Shown here: one piece after another, positions 8,981-16,961 of the stretch
Position numbering within the stretch: position 1 is the stretch's first letter
Layout of the letters: every line of letters begins with the position of its first letter
Source of the DNA: FEN-1219 sp035644475
GTDB lineage: Bacteria > Pseudomonadota > Gammaproteobacteria > Steroidobacterales > Rariloculaceae
DNA: 64,000 nt
Direction of reading: 5' to 3'
NCBI GenBank assembly: GCA_035644475.1
Contig: DASQOL010000057.1
Location: 6,928 to 70,927, forward strand
Translations under genes and position numbers: made by a program
Notes under the pieces: generated by a model
Told to the model about the DNA's origin: nothing
What the model saw: only the letters and a program-made list of their open reading frames with translations
Databases searched by the model: none

Positions 8981-9547
8981 GTGCAGTCAAACGCGCCGGC
9001 TTCGGCGGTGGAGCGGTTCGCGGCGTTGGTCGAGCCGCACTACGAGGTTTTGTACCGTGCTGCGTATCGGTTGACGCGGTCGACCCACGACGCGGAAGAC
9101 CTCGCGCAGGAGGTCTGCGTGCGCGCCTATCCGCGGCTGGCCGAGCTCGAGACGCTCGAGCAGCCGCGCGCGTGGCTGCTGCGGGTGATGTACCGGCTGT
9201 TCGTCGATTGGACCCGGCGCTACGAGCGAACTCACGTCGAGTCGATGGAGACCGTCGACTTGTCGGCGCTAGAGAGCGACGAGGCGGGACCGGCCGAGCT
9301 CGCGGAGCTGCTGCTCGACGGCCGCCACCTCGACAGCGCGTGGCGCAAGCTCGACAGCGAGCAGCGGGGTCTGCTCGCGCTACATGACGTCGAGGGGTAT
9401 ACGCTCGCGGAGCTCGGAGGGATCACGGGTCTGAAGGAAGGTACACTCAAGTCCCGCTTGCACCGCGCCCGCGTGCGTCTCGGCAAGTTGTTGCGGCGGG
9501 AGCAGGAAGAAAGCGCGGCGCGCAAGCGTGCAGGAGCGCAAGGATGA
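8981..9547 (+). CDS. ECF RNA polymerase sigma factor (188 aa)
   Basis: Extracytoplasmic-function sigma factor. Region 2 occupies about residues 11-78, with YRAAYRLTRSTHDAEDLAQEV and the -10 recognition helix PRAWLLRVMYRLFVDWTRR. Region 4 (about 122-175) contains LLALHDVEGYTLAELGGITGLKEGTLKSRLHRA as helix-turn-helix. Region 3 is absent, as expected for ECF factors. Its stop overlaps the start of the next gene (ATGA at 9544-9547), a membrane protein with a zinc-finger-like N-terminus, the standard sigma/anti-sigma pairing. The operon probably activates its own promoter in the 170-base gap shared with the divergent DUF4382 gene; I could not assign the boxes. Confidence 0.92.
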   Translation: MQSNAPASAVERFAALVEPHYEVLYRAAYRLTRSTHDAEDLAQEVCVRAYPRLAELETLEQPRAWLLRVMYRLFVDWTRRYERTHVESMETVDLSALESDEAGPAELAELLLDGRHLDSAWRKLDSEQRGLLALHDVEGYTLAELGGITGLKEGTLKSRLHRARVRLGKLLRREQEESAARKRAGAQG

Positions 9548-10251
9548 AGTGCGAAGACGTGTTGAGCGTGCTCCAGCGAGAGGACGCCGCACCGGATCTC
9601 CCGAAGCGGGCCGCGGCCGAGCATCTCGCGCGCTGCGAGGATTGCCGCAACGCGGCCCACGCGTTCGCGGTGCTGCGCGCGGACCGCGACCTGGCGATTG
9701 AGTTGCCCGGCGACCACGTGTTCCGGCGCGCGATCGCAGCCGCGGCCGCCGGCCGCGTTCCGTCGCGGCAAGGCTTCTGGCTGGGCGTCGGCGTCGGCGC
9801 GGCGTTGGCCGCCGGCCTCGCGCTCGCGATCCTGGCGTTCAGTCCGGTGGAGATGGTTGCCCCGCCGTCGGCCGCGCCGCAGATCGTGCTGAACGTCAAC
9901 GAGCAGCGCGACGTGAGCGTCGCGCTGAGCTCGCCGGAGCCGCTCGCGGACGCGGAGATCCGGATCGCGCTGCGCGGCGAGATCGCGTTGCGCGGTTTCG
10001 ACGACCAGCGCGAGCTTACTTGGCGCACGGATCTCGACCGCGGCGTGAATCAGCTCACGCTGCCGCTGATCGGGCTGCGCGCCGGCAGCGGTCAGGTGCT
10101 CGTGGAAGTGCAGCACGGCGACAAGCGCCGCTCGTTCGTCGTCGACGTGTTGACCACGGCTGCAGGTCCGGCCGCGGCCGTCTTGTCCCCTTGCGGCGCG
10201 CAGAGCGCCGTTGGCGACGGGAACGCGAGTGCCGCTCGTTCGTGTGTATAG
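9544..10251 (+). CDS. Anti-sigma factor, zinc-finger type membrane protein (235 aa)
   Basis: Likely inhibitor of the sigma factor encoded immediately upstream (4-base overlap). The N-terminal cytoplasmic part carries MKCEDVLSVL and AAAEHLARCEDCRNAA, the HxxxCxxC pattern of zinc-binding anti-sigma domains. One transmembrane helix follows (about 79-99, FWLGVGVGAALAAGLALAIL). The remaining 130 residues are a predicted periplasmic beta-rich domain with NVNEQRDVSVALSSPEPLADAEIRIAL and VNQLTLPLIGLRAGSGQVLVEV, which may sense an envelope signal. Its 3' end overlaps no other chosen start; the next gene begins 22 bases later, so the unit is a tight operon. Confidence 0.85.
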   Translation: MKCEDVLSVLQREDAAPDLPKRAAAEHLARCEDCRNAAHAFAVLRADRDLAIELPGDHVFRRAIAAAAAGRVPSRQGFWLGVGVGAALAAGLALAILAFSPVEMVAPPSAAPQIVLNVNEQRDVSVALSSPEPLADAEIRIALRGEIALRGFDDQRELTWRTDLDRGVNQLTLPLIGLRAGSGQVLVEVQHGDKRRSFVVDVLTTAAGPAAAVLSPCGAQSAVGDGNASAARSCV

Positions 10252-10273
10252 CGAGAGACTGCGGAGCACTCCG

Positions 10274-10750
10274 ATGTTTTCGAAAGGCGTGACATTGACG
10301 GTCCTTGCAGCGGCGGCGCTGGTCGCCGACGCGAGCCATGCGCAGACTGCGCCCGCGGACACGTTGGATCTCACCATGGTGCTCTTGCCGGAGCATGCCA
10401 CGGGCCCGCAGGACATCACTCGACGAATCGACCTGCCGCCGGCACGCGGTAAGGAGAGCGCCGAGAATCGAGGCAAGTCCGAGGATCACGGTAAGCCCGA
10501 GGACCGCGGACCTCCGGAAGGCGCCGGGCCGCCCGAAGGCGCGGGCGAGGGTCGTGAAACGGCGGAGCAGGCGCGGGAGCGGGGGCGCGAATTCGGACAG
10601 CAAGTCTCCGAGCAATCCCGAGAGAATCGCGAGCAGGCCGAGCACGGCAAGCCGCCCGAGCCGCCGGGACGGCCGGACTCGCCCGGCAACTCCAATCCGC
10701 CCGGTTCGCCAGGTAACCCCAACCCCCCCGGCCAGCCCCCGCGCCCCTGA
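10274..10750 (+). CDS. Exported low-complexity, charged protein (158 aa)
   Basis: The ATG at 10274 gives a signal peptide MFSKGVTLTVLAAAALVADASHAQ. An upstream in-frame ATG at 10211 would overlap the anti-sigma gene and hide the signal. After a short DLTMVLLPEHATGPQDITRRIDLP segment the chain becomes low complexity: alternating lysine/glutamate/glycine and proline stretches, then EQARERGREFGQQVSEQSRENREQ (helix-forming), then a PGNPNPPGQPP tail. This looks like an intrinsically disordered periplasmic or surface linker. It sits between an anti-sigma factor and a TPR-barrel protein and is probably a target of the same sigma factor. No family recognised. Confidence 0.65.
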   Translation: MFSKGVTLTVLAAAALVADASHAQTAPADTLDLTMVLLPEHATGPQDITRRIDLPPARGKESAENRGKSEDHGKPEDRGPPEGAGPPEGAGEGRETAEQARERGREFGQQVSEQSRENREQAEHGKPPEPPGRPDSPGNSNPPGSPGNPNPPGQPPRP

Positions 10751-10817
10751 CGTAGGCGAATACGCCGCGGCTACACTACCGCGATCGCGCTCGGGCGCGA
10801 ATGGAACGCGGTAGTCG

Positions 10818-12071
10818 ATGTTTTCGTGTTTCTTGCGTGTGGCGGCGCTGCTCGCCGTTTCGCTGCCGTTCGCCGTCTCTGCGGCCGATTCCGCCCCGTT
10901 GTTCGCGCAGGCGTCCGCGGCGTTCGCTCGCGGCGACTACGCGAGCGCGCTCGAGTTGTTCGAGGCGGCGCGCGCGGGCGGCGCCGATGGACCCGCGGTT
11001 CCGTACAACATCGGGGTCTGCGAATTCAAGCTCGGCCGGTACGCCGATGCAGAGCGGGAGTTCGCGTCGCTCGCCGCCCGCTTTCCGAGCATGGCCGGCA
11101 TTGCCACTTACAACCGCGGCCTCGCACTGCTCGAGCTCGATCGCAGGGACGATGCGCGCACCGCGTTCTCGACGGCGCGTACGAGCGGCGACGACAAGAT
11201 CTCCGCTCTCGCGGCCGCGCGGCTCGCCGAGCTCGGCGAGGCGCCGTCGATCGCGCCTGCGGGTGCGTCGTGGACCGGGCTCTTCGACGGGTCGATCGGC
11301 CACGACGACAACGTCGCTCTCGTCGACGAAGTCACGCTGCCCGCCGGCCGCTCCGGCGACAGCTCGTTCATGGAAGTTCTCGCGTTCGCGACGCGTTCCG
11401 CCGGGGCGGCCGTGCCGCTGCGCGTCGACTTGAGTGCATACGCGGTGCGTTATCCCGACGCAGGCGAGTTCGATCAAACGTCGCTCGCCGTCGGCGCGGC
11501 GTTCGAGCGGCGCAGCGGCCCCTGGCGGCTCGAGATCGGCCCGCACTACGACCGCAGCACGCTCGGCGGCGCCGACTTCGAAGCCGAGCTCGGCTTCGGC
11601 GCCCGCGCGCAGCGCTCGGTGGGCGAGCGCGCGCGGCTTTCGGTCGCGCTCGCGTTCGACGACGTGAGCGGGCTCGACTCGCAGTTCGACTTCCTCGAAG
11701 GCACGCAGTGGCGGCTCGGCGTGTCGTGGTTGCCGCGTGCCGGAGGGTTTCGCGCGTCATACGACATCGAGCGTAATGATCGCGCGACGGCCGGTGCGAG
11801 CCCCGACAGGCAACGCGCGGCCGTCGGCTATCGCTGGCGCCTTCGCGGCGACTGGCGGCTCGACGGCGTCGTGAGCTACCGCGTGAGCAGCTACGACTTC
11901 GCCGCGGGAAGCCGCGAGCGGCTCGAGGAATTGCGCGTAGGCGCGAGCCGCGAGCTCGCGCGCGGTTGGCGGTTTGCCGCCGACTACCGCCGGTCCGACA
12001 ACGATGCGGACATCCCTGCGTACTCGTACACGGGCAACCGCGTCGCCGCGACGATCGGCAAGACGTTCTAG
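10818..12071 (+). CDS. TPR protein with C-terminal outer-membrane beta-barrel (417 aa)
   Basis: Signal peptide to about residue 22 (PFAVSAAD). Residues 25-140 form three or four TPR-like helical pairs (GDYASALELFEAARAGG, LGRYADAEREFASLAARFP, LDRRDDARTAFSTART). From about 150 to the end the sequence alternates as amphipathic beta strands with aromatic residues (GPWRLEIGPHYDRSTLGG, ARLSVALAFDDVSGLDSQ, WRLGVSWLPRAGGFRASYDIE) and ends in TIGKTF, the terminal phenylalanine expected for BAM-dependent barrels. The plan resembles Slam-type or DUF560-type proteins: a periplasmic TPR followed by a barrel. Likely function is export or surface display of a partner; the low-complexity secreted protein encoded just upstream is an obvious candidate. 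Confidence 0.75.
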   Translation: MFSCFLRVAALLAVSLPFAVSAADSAPLFAQASAAFARGDYASALELFEAARAGGADGPAVPYNIGVCEFKLGRYADAEREFASLAARFPSMAGIATYNRGLALLELDRRDDARTAFSTARTSGDDKISALAAARLAELGEAPSIAPAGASWTGLFDGSIGHDDNVALVDEVTLPAGRSGDSSFMEVLAFATRSAGAAVPLRVDLSAYAVRYPDAGEFDQTSLAVGAAFERRSGPWRLEIGPHYDRSTLGGADFEAELGFGARAQRSVGERARLSVALAFDDVSGLDSQFDFLEGTQWRLGVSWLPRAGGFRASYDIERNDRATAGASPDRQRAAVGYRWRLRGDWRLDGVVSYRVSSYDFAAGSRERLEELRVGASRELARGWRFAADYRRSDNDADIPAYSYTGNRVAATIGKTF

Positions 12072-12096
12072 CGTCGCGGATTGGTGTCCGCGGATT

Positions 12097-12141
12097 GGTG
12101 TCAGACACCGCCGGTGTCTGACACCGCTGGTGCCAGGCACC
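12097..12141. repeat. Three tandem 13-bp palindromes (GTGTC/GACAC family)
   Basis: GGTGTCAGACACC (12097-12109), GGTGTCTGACACC (12113-12125) and GGTGCCAGGCACC (12129-12141), each separated by 3 bases (period 16). The third keeps its symmetry through paired T-to-C and A-to-G changes. They sit between two converging genes, so they may act in both directions, for example as terminators or protein-binding sites. Confidence 0.85.
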
Positions 12142-12161
12142 AGCGTGGCACCAACGTCAGC

Positions 12162-13712
12162 TCACTTCGGCGCGGCGCACTCGAAGTTGGCGGCGTCGTT
12201 CGTGTCGCCCTTGCCCTTGTAGCGCGCGACTTGCGGATGTGGACAGAGTGGCCGCGTCGTCACGACCTTACCGTCGCGCACGCTGCGCGCGGTGACGCTT
12301 GCGGGCGCCTGGCCTTTCTCCACCCAGCCCGAGATCACGCTCATCCAGTCGGCCTGGTCCGGGCCGTTGCCGCCGCGGCAGTGGCCCATTCCCGGCACCA
12401 TGTAGAGGCGCGAGTACTCGCTCGTGTACGCGACGCCGTCGCCGCCGTGCGCCTTCGCCGCGAAGTCGATCATCTCCTGATAGAAGTCGACGGTGCGCTG
12501 CGGCATCACGCCGGGATCGCTCCAGCCGTGATAGATCACGATCTTGCCGCCGTGCGACTTGAAGTCGCGCAGATCCGGGTCGACGGCGTTCAACACGCCG
12601 TAGAGCTTCGCGTCGACGAGCGCGACGTCCTTGTCGAAGTCGAACGTCTTCCAGTCCCACTGCGGGTTGCGGAACCCCATACCGCCGATCACCGCGTTGT
12701 CGATCGCGAACGGCTCCTTGCCGTTCATGATCATCGCCCAGCCCGGGTTGCCGGGTTGCGGGATCTCACCGCCGGGCTCGAGGCCCGGATAGATCTGCAC
12801 GCCGGTGCGCGGATTCTTCGCGCCCGCGTAGATCATCTCGACGGCCTGCACCTGCGCGGGCGAGAGGCACGACTGCGTCTGGCTGCCGTTGCACGCGAGG
12901 GTTTTCGGCTGGAAGTGGCAGGTGCGCGGATCCGTGAGCACCCCGTCTTTGACTCCGTCCGCGGCGTCGCACTGCTCGACGACCGCTTTGTTGACGAGCG
13001 TCAGGTCGTCGCGCGACAGCACGGCGCCCGGCGTCTTCAGCGTGGCGTGCGCCGTCCAGAGCTGGCCCATGTGCAGGCGCGTAAACGTGTTCACCGGCGC
13101 GCCCGAGATGATGCCGTTGTAGTCGTCCGGGAAGCGCTGCGCTTCCATGAGCCCTTGCCGTCCGCCGGTGGAGCAGCCGTTGAAGTACGAAAAGGTCGGA
13201 GCTTTGCCGTAGAACGAGTCCATCACGGACTTCGCCTTCACGGTCATCTCGTGAATCGCGCGATAGCCGTAGTCGATGACGCGCTGCCGGTCGTCGAGCC
13301 ACTTGCTGTCGGTGGACTCGTGACCCGTGTCGGTCGATGCCGACGCGTAGCCCGCGTTGACGGCCTCGGCGAGCGCCGGGTAGCTGATGATGCCGGCGAG
13401 GCCGCCGCCGCCGACCGCTTGGAACTTGCCGTTCCACGCCGCGGTCTCGGGCAGCCAGACCTCGAATTTGATCGCCGGGGAGACCACGCCCGCGACGCGG
13501 CAGATCGCCGGAATCTTGAGCGGCTGCGGCGCCCGCGCGCCCGGCGCGCCCGAGCCCTGCGGCGTGAAGCTGCTGATGCTCTCGGCGAGCGTGATCTTGG
13601 TATCCGGCAGGCTGAGCTTCGCGAGATCCGCGCAGCCCGCGGCGGAAGCGTTGCCGGCGGCCGCGAGCGTGCCGGCGACCGCGACGGCGAGCGAAATCGT
13701 GGTTCGTTTCAT
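12162..13712 (-). CDS. Tannase/feruloyl esterase family hydrolase (516 aa)
   Basis: Secreted alpha/beta hydrolase that should cleave phenolic esters. A signal peptide covers residues 1-25 (MKRTTISLAVAVAGTLAAAGNASAA). The catalytic serine S181 lies in FNGCSTGGRQG next to C180, D399 is in HGWSDPGV, and H444 with C445 is in GMGHCRGG; this paired CS-D-HC arrangement is the signature of tannase-family enzymes, where the two cysteines form a disulfide across the active site. A calcium-loop-like segment CDAADGVKDGVLTDPRTC lies near 248-265. Length is normal for the family. It is monocistronic, divergent from the GST gene. Aromatic ester specificity (tannin, feruloyl or mono-hydroxyethyl-terephthalate-like) cannot be told apart here. 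Confidence 0.9.
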   Translation of the reverse strand: MKRTTISLAVAVAGTLAAAGNASAAGCADLAKLSLPDTKITLAESISSFTPQGSGAPGARAPQPLKIPAICRVAGVVSPAIKFEVWLPETAAWNGKFQAVGGGGLAGIISYPALAEAVNAGYASASTDTGHESTDSKWLDDRQRVIDYGYRAIHEMTVKAKSVMDSFYGKAPTFSYFNGCSTGGRQGLMEAQRFPDDYNGIISGAPVNTFTRLHMGQLWTAHATLKTPGAVLSRDDLTLVNKAVVEQCDAADGVKDGVLTDPRTCHFQPKTLACNGSQTQSCLSPAQVQAVEMIYAGAKNPRTGVQIYPGLEPGGEIPQPGNPGWAMIMNGKEPFAIDNAVIGGMGFRNPQWDWKTFDFDKDVALVDAKLYGVLNAVDPDLRDFKSHGGKIVIYHGWSDPGVMPQRTVDFYQEMIDFAAKAHGGDGVAYTSEYSRLYMVPGMGHCRGGNGPDQADWMSVISGWVEKGQAPASVTARSVRDGKVVTTRPLCPHPQVARYKGKGDTNDAANFECAAPK

Positions 13713-13870
13713 GTTCTTCCCCCCAAGGTCGAGATCTGCATCTTAGGCCGAGAGCTCGAGTCGGCCAATGGCTTCCCAACCGAGCCCCATTTGCGCCATC
13801 GTAGCCCGCGACCTCGGCTTTCGAACGCTTGGGCGGACGGCGCCCCGAGGTTTCTTCAGGGAGAGAACCG

Positions 13871-14485
13871 ATGATTCGGCTGCATTCGACCAAGGCTTCG
13901 ATCAACGGCTACAAGGTCCGCCTGCTGCTCGCGCTGCTCGATCTGCCGTACGAGCTCGTGGAGCTCGACATGTATGCGGGCGAGCACAAGCGGGAGCCGT
14001 TCCTCACGCTGAACCCGTTCGGCCAGATGCCGGCGCTCGCCGACGGCGACTACACGATCGCGGACTCGCACGCGTGCCTCGTATACGTCGCGCGCAAGTA
14101 CGACGCCGCCAACCGGTGGTTGCCCGTCGACGCCGAGGGCGAGGCGAAGGTGGCGGAGTGGCTCTCGAAATCGGCCAACGAGGTGCACCAGGGCCCGTGG
14201 ATGAAGCGCGCGAAGATCCGCCGCCCCGACGCGATCAAGCTTTCCGACGCCGAGATCGACGCGCGCTGCGACCACATCTTGAAGCTCATGGAGGCGCATT
14301 TCGCGCAGCGCGACTGGCTCGCGCTCGGCAGGCCCACGATCGCCGACGTCTCGTGCTTCGGCCCGATCTCGATGCTCAAGGTCTCCGGCTACGACACCGA
14401 CCGCTGGCCGGACGTCACGCGCTGGCTCGACCGCATCCGGGCGTTGCCGCTCGCCCACGACATCGACGGCAAGCCCTTCGCGTAG
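13871..14485 (+). CDS. Glutathione S-transferase family protein (204 aa)
   Basis: Cytosolic GST-like protein. The ATG at 13871 follows a GGGAGAG ribosome-binding site by 5 bases; the longer ORF from 13829 lacks one. The N-terminal thioredoxin fold (1-80) holds HSTKASINGYKVRLLLALL, LNPFGQMPALADGDYTIADSHACLVYVARKY, including the cis-proline MPAL and the glutathione-contacting DS motif. The C-terminal helical domain (90-200) includes RPTIADVSCFGPISML, the N-capping box region. There is no operon partner: both flanking genes are on the opposite strand. Reaction and substrate are unknown; family members conjugate or reduce electrophiles with glutathione. Confidence 0.88.
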   Translation: MIRLHSTKASINGYKVRLLLALLDLPYELVELDMYAGEHKREPFLTLNPFGQMPALADGDYTIADSHACLVYVARKYDAANRWLPVDAEGEAKVAEWLSKSANEVHQGPWMKRAKIRRPDAIKLSDAEIDARCDHILKLMEAHFAQRDWLALGRPTIADVSCFGPISMLKVSGYDTDRWPDVTRWLDRIRALPLAHDIDGKPFA

Positions 14486-14504
14486 CGGCAAGCGCGGTCG
14501 GACC

Positions 14505-16205
14505 CTAGAAGGACCCTTTGGTCTCGATGACGAGCTGCACCTTGTCGATCGACGGGTCGCCGTTCAGCGGGAACGCGAGGTCGACGTGCACGATCGAGCG
14601 GCCGCTCGCGCGCGGCGAGCTCAAGCGCAGCCCGATGCCGACGTCGTAGAGCGTGCCGAGAGGGTCCGCCGCGCGCGGGTCTTTACCCCAAACGCGGCCC
14701 GCGTCGAAGAACGCGGCGTAGCCCACGCGGAACAGGCGCCACGGGTACAAGTCCGTGTAGAACCGTTCCTCGACGTTCAAGATCGCGCGTCCCTCGCCGG
14801 CCTGATAGCGCAGCGGATAGCCGCGCAGCCCGTTGTCGCCGCCGAGTAGTACTTGATTCTCGGGGTCGAGCTCGTTGCTGGTGAGCGCTTCGAAGCTCAC
14901 GGAGAAAAGATGCTTCTCGAGATTGCGCTGGTAGTAGCGCGCGCCGGCGTAGACGACCGTGTTCTTCAGGCCGTCGTCCTCGTCGCGTGTCCAGCCGCCG
15001 CTGTTGAAGAGCAGCAAACGGCCCGGTCCGCCCGGCTCCCAGCCCATCTGCGCGCTCGCGCGCAGCAGCGTGGCGTCACGATCCGAGCCGAAGCTCTGCT
15101 TCGCCAGTCCCAAGCTCAGCAGCAGGTTCAGGCCGAGCGAGACGTCCTCGGTGCGGCCCATGTCGTTGAGCTCGCTCATCTCGCGATAGTCGTCCTCGAC
15201 CACTTGCAGGCCCACCCACGGGTACACGAGCTCGCGGTCGCCCGGCAGCAGCAAGGGCTGTGGCTTGTCGGGCGTCGGCTGAAATCGATCCTCCTCGTGC
15301 GTCACGCCGAACAGCCAGCGGCGCGCGCGGCGATTCACGAGGCCTTGCGACAGGCCGCCCTGAATCGTGAGCGAGCGCCGGTCGTGCCGGAACTCGTCGA
15401 CGACCTCGCCCAAGTCGTACATCGACTCCACGCGCTCGCTGTCGTTGACGCCGCCGCCGATCGACCAGCGCGTGTCGAAGGCGAAGAACGGCCGCTCCGC
15501 GTTGAGCGAGCGTCGATGACCGTCGCTCGCGTTCGAGATCATCGTGTTGAGGCGTACGCGGCTGCCGAACACGTTGCCGTCGTTGTAGCTGAGCAGCGTC
15601 TCGTCACGGTCGACGTCGCTCGAGTACTTCACCGTGAGTCCCTTGCCCGTGCCGAACAGGTTCGCGTCCGAAAGTCCGATGGCGAACTCGTTCTCGCCGC
15701 CGCTGCGCGAGAACTTGAGATCGGGCGCGAGCGTCCAGGAATCGCGGACGCGCACCTCGACCTCGACGCTGTTGGTCGCGGGGTCGTACGCGCGAGGCGC
15801 GAGCGCCGCGTCGGCGAGAAACCCGCGGGCGCGAAGCGCGCGCGCCGATTCGTCGAGCAGCCGGCCGTCGAACGTGTCGCCCACGTCGAACAACAGCATG
15901 TCGTCGATCACGCTCTCGTGCGTGCGGATGTGCACGCGATTCGCCCAGCGATAGAGCCGCTTGTTCTCGTCCGGCTTGCTCGGGTCGAAGACGTTGTCGA
16001 CGATGATGGTGATCGCGCGGATCGTGGCGCCGCGGCGCTCGAGCTCTGCGCGTGCCGGCGGCGCCGGGTCGTCGGCCGCCGGCGGGGGCTCGCCGTCGTC
16101 GCGCGTCGGCACGGCCGGCTCGTCCTCGGCGAACGCCGGCGACGCCAGGAGCATCCAAGCTCCGAGCAAAGCGCGGCCGAGCCCCCCGGCGACCCTCGTT
16201 CTCAT
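14505..16205 (-). CDS. BamA/TamA-like outer-membrane protein, Omp85 superfamily (566 aa)
   Basis: I chose the ATG at 16203-16205 because it gives MRTRVAGGLGRALLGAWMLLASPAFAED, a good signal peptide; an upstream in-frame start at 16238 is possible. Residues of about 50-190 carry POTRA-like segments (ATIRAITIIVDNVFDPSK; LLDESARALRARGFLADAAL). The barrel occupies the rest, with repeated amphipathic strands, and the conserved ENQVLLGGDNGLRGYPLRYQ segment corresponds to the Omp85 RGF/Y-type loop motif. The chain ends in ETKGSF with terminal phenylalanine. It could assemble or translocate surface proteins. It is the last gene of a minus-strand run starting at 18.6 kb, so a shared transcript with the methyltransferase is possible. 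Confidence 0.85.
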   Translation of the reverse strand: MRTRVAGGLGRALLGAWMLLASPAFAEDEPAVPTRDDGEPPPAADDPAPPARAELERRGATIRAITIIVDNVFDPSKPDENKRLYRWANRVHIRTHESVIDDMLLFDVGDTFDGRLLDESARALRARGFLADAALAPRAYDPATNSVEVEVRVRDSWTLAPDLKFSRSGGENEFAIGLSDANLFGTGKGLTVKYSSDVDRDETLLSYNDGNVFGSRVRLNTMISNASDGHRRSLNAERPFFAFDTRWSIGGGVNDSERVESMYDLGEVVDEFRHDRRSLTIQGGLSQGLVNRRARRWLFGVTHEEDRFQPTPDKPQPLLLPGDRELVYPWVGLQVVEDDYREMSELNDMGRTEDVSLGLNLLLSLGLAKQSFGSDRDATLLRASAQMGWEPGGPGRLLLFNSGGWTRDEDDGLKNTVVYAGARYYQRNLEKHLFSVSFEALTSNELDPENQVLLGGDNGLRGYPLRYQAGEGRAILNVEERFYTDLYPWRLFRVGYAAFFDAGRVWGKDPRAADPLGTLYDVGIGLRLSSPRASGRSIVHVDLAFPLNGDPSIDKVQLVIETKGSF

Positions 16206-16247
16206 AGCGACGCAGACTAGTCCCGCCAAGACGTCCAAGTATGTGGC

Positions 16248-16958
16248 CTATCGCCCAATTGGGCTTGCGCGGGCCACCAGTTGCGTGAGCGCAACCGTCC
16301 GGCCGTCGGGGTCGACGATGAGCCCTTTGTTGTAATGCCTAACGGTCATTCCCCGGGCCGCTTCGCGGAGCTCGCCGGCACGCAACCGAAAGTCGGGGCT
16401 GCGCGGCCCCGAGACGTCCGCAGTCGTCTGAAGATGCTGCTCGCAAATCAGATGGCCACCGGGATTCAAGCGCGCGACCAAGTGGGGCAGCAAGGCGCGG
16501 TTGACGTAACGAACCCAAACGATCAAATCGTAGTGGGGCGGCACGGCTCGCTCGGGCCTCTCATCGAAGTCGGCGCGGTCGAAGTCGGCGGGGCGCCAGT
16601 CGACCAGGAGCCCGCGTTCGACGGCGGCACGCCGGCCGCGGTCGAGAGCCACGGCGGAGATGTCTAGCGCGTCGACCGCGAAGCCCGCGGCCGCGAGGTA
16701 GAGCGCGTTGCGGCCCGCGCCGCACGCAACGTCGAGCGCGCGACGGCCAGGGATGGCGGAAGTGCCGCGAATGCAGGACGCATTTCGCGGCCGACCGCCA
16801 GGGATGGCGGAAGTGCCGCGAATGCAGGACGCATTTCGCGGCCGGCCGCGCGGGAGAAACGGCAGCCACGCCGCGAGCAGCGCGGTTGGGTGCGTGCGGC
16901 CTTCGTACGCGCCGCCGCGATAGCGCTCATCCCACTTGTCGCGCTCGGCGTCGCTCAA
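16248..16958 (-). CDS. Class I SAM-dependent methyltransferase carrying two in-frame repeat units (236 aa)
   Basis: Methyltransferase of the TehB/thiopurine-like class. SAM motif I is ALDVACGAGRNALYL (about 74-88), followed by DALDISAVALDRGR and the later strand YDLIVWVRYVNRALLPHLV and LNPGGHLICEQ. The N-terminus DAERDKWDERYRGGAYEG is typical of the family. Directly before motif I lie two identical 17-residue units, GRPRNASCIRGTSAIPG, at 38-54 and 55-71, encoded by the tandem 51-bp DNA repeat described separately. Relatives normally have only a short linker here. The unit length is a multiple of three, so the frame survives. Activity is uncertain because the insert abuts the SAM-binding loop. 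It starts 4 bases before the dehydrogenase stop, so it is co-transcribed with it. Confidence 0.8.
   Translation of the reverse strand: MSDAERDKWDERYRGGAYEGRTHPTALLAAWLPFLPRGRPRNASCIRGTSAIPGGRPRNASCIRGTSAIPGRRALDVACGAGRNALYLAAAGFAVDALDISAVALDRGRRAAVERGLLVDWRPADFDRADFDERPERAVPPHYDLIVWVRYVNRALLPHLVARLNPGGHLICEQHLQTTADVSGPRSPDFRLRAGELREAARGMTVRHYNKGLIVDPDGRTVALTQLVARASPIGR
16746..16847. repeat. Family A double-hairpin repeat, two tandem 51-bp units inside the methyltransferase gene
   Basis: The two units are nearly identical; period is 51 (the AGGGATGGCGG core recurs at 16749 and 16800). Each contains CCGCCA-GGGA-TGGCGG (first copy altered at its left edge) and CCGCGAATGC-agga-cGCATTTCGCGG hairpins. 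The same element is found at 27.87 kb and 43.21 kb with compensatory stem changes. Here the unit is 51 rather than 50 bases, which preserves the reading frame of the host gene. Confidence 0.9.
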
Positions 16959-16961
16959 TGA

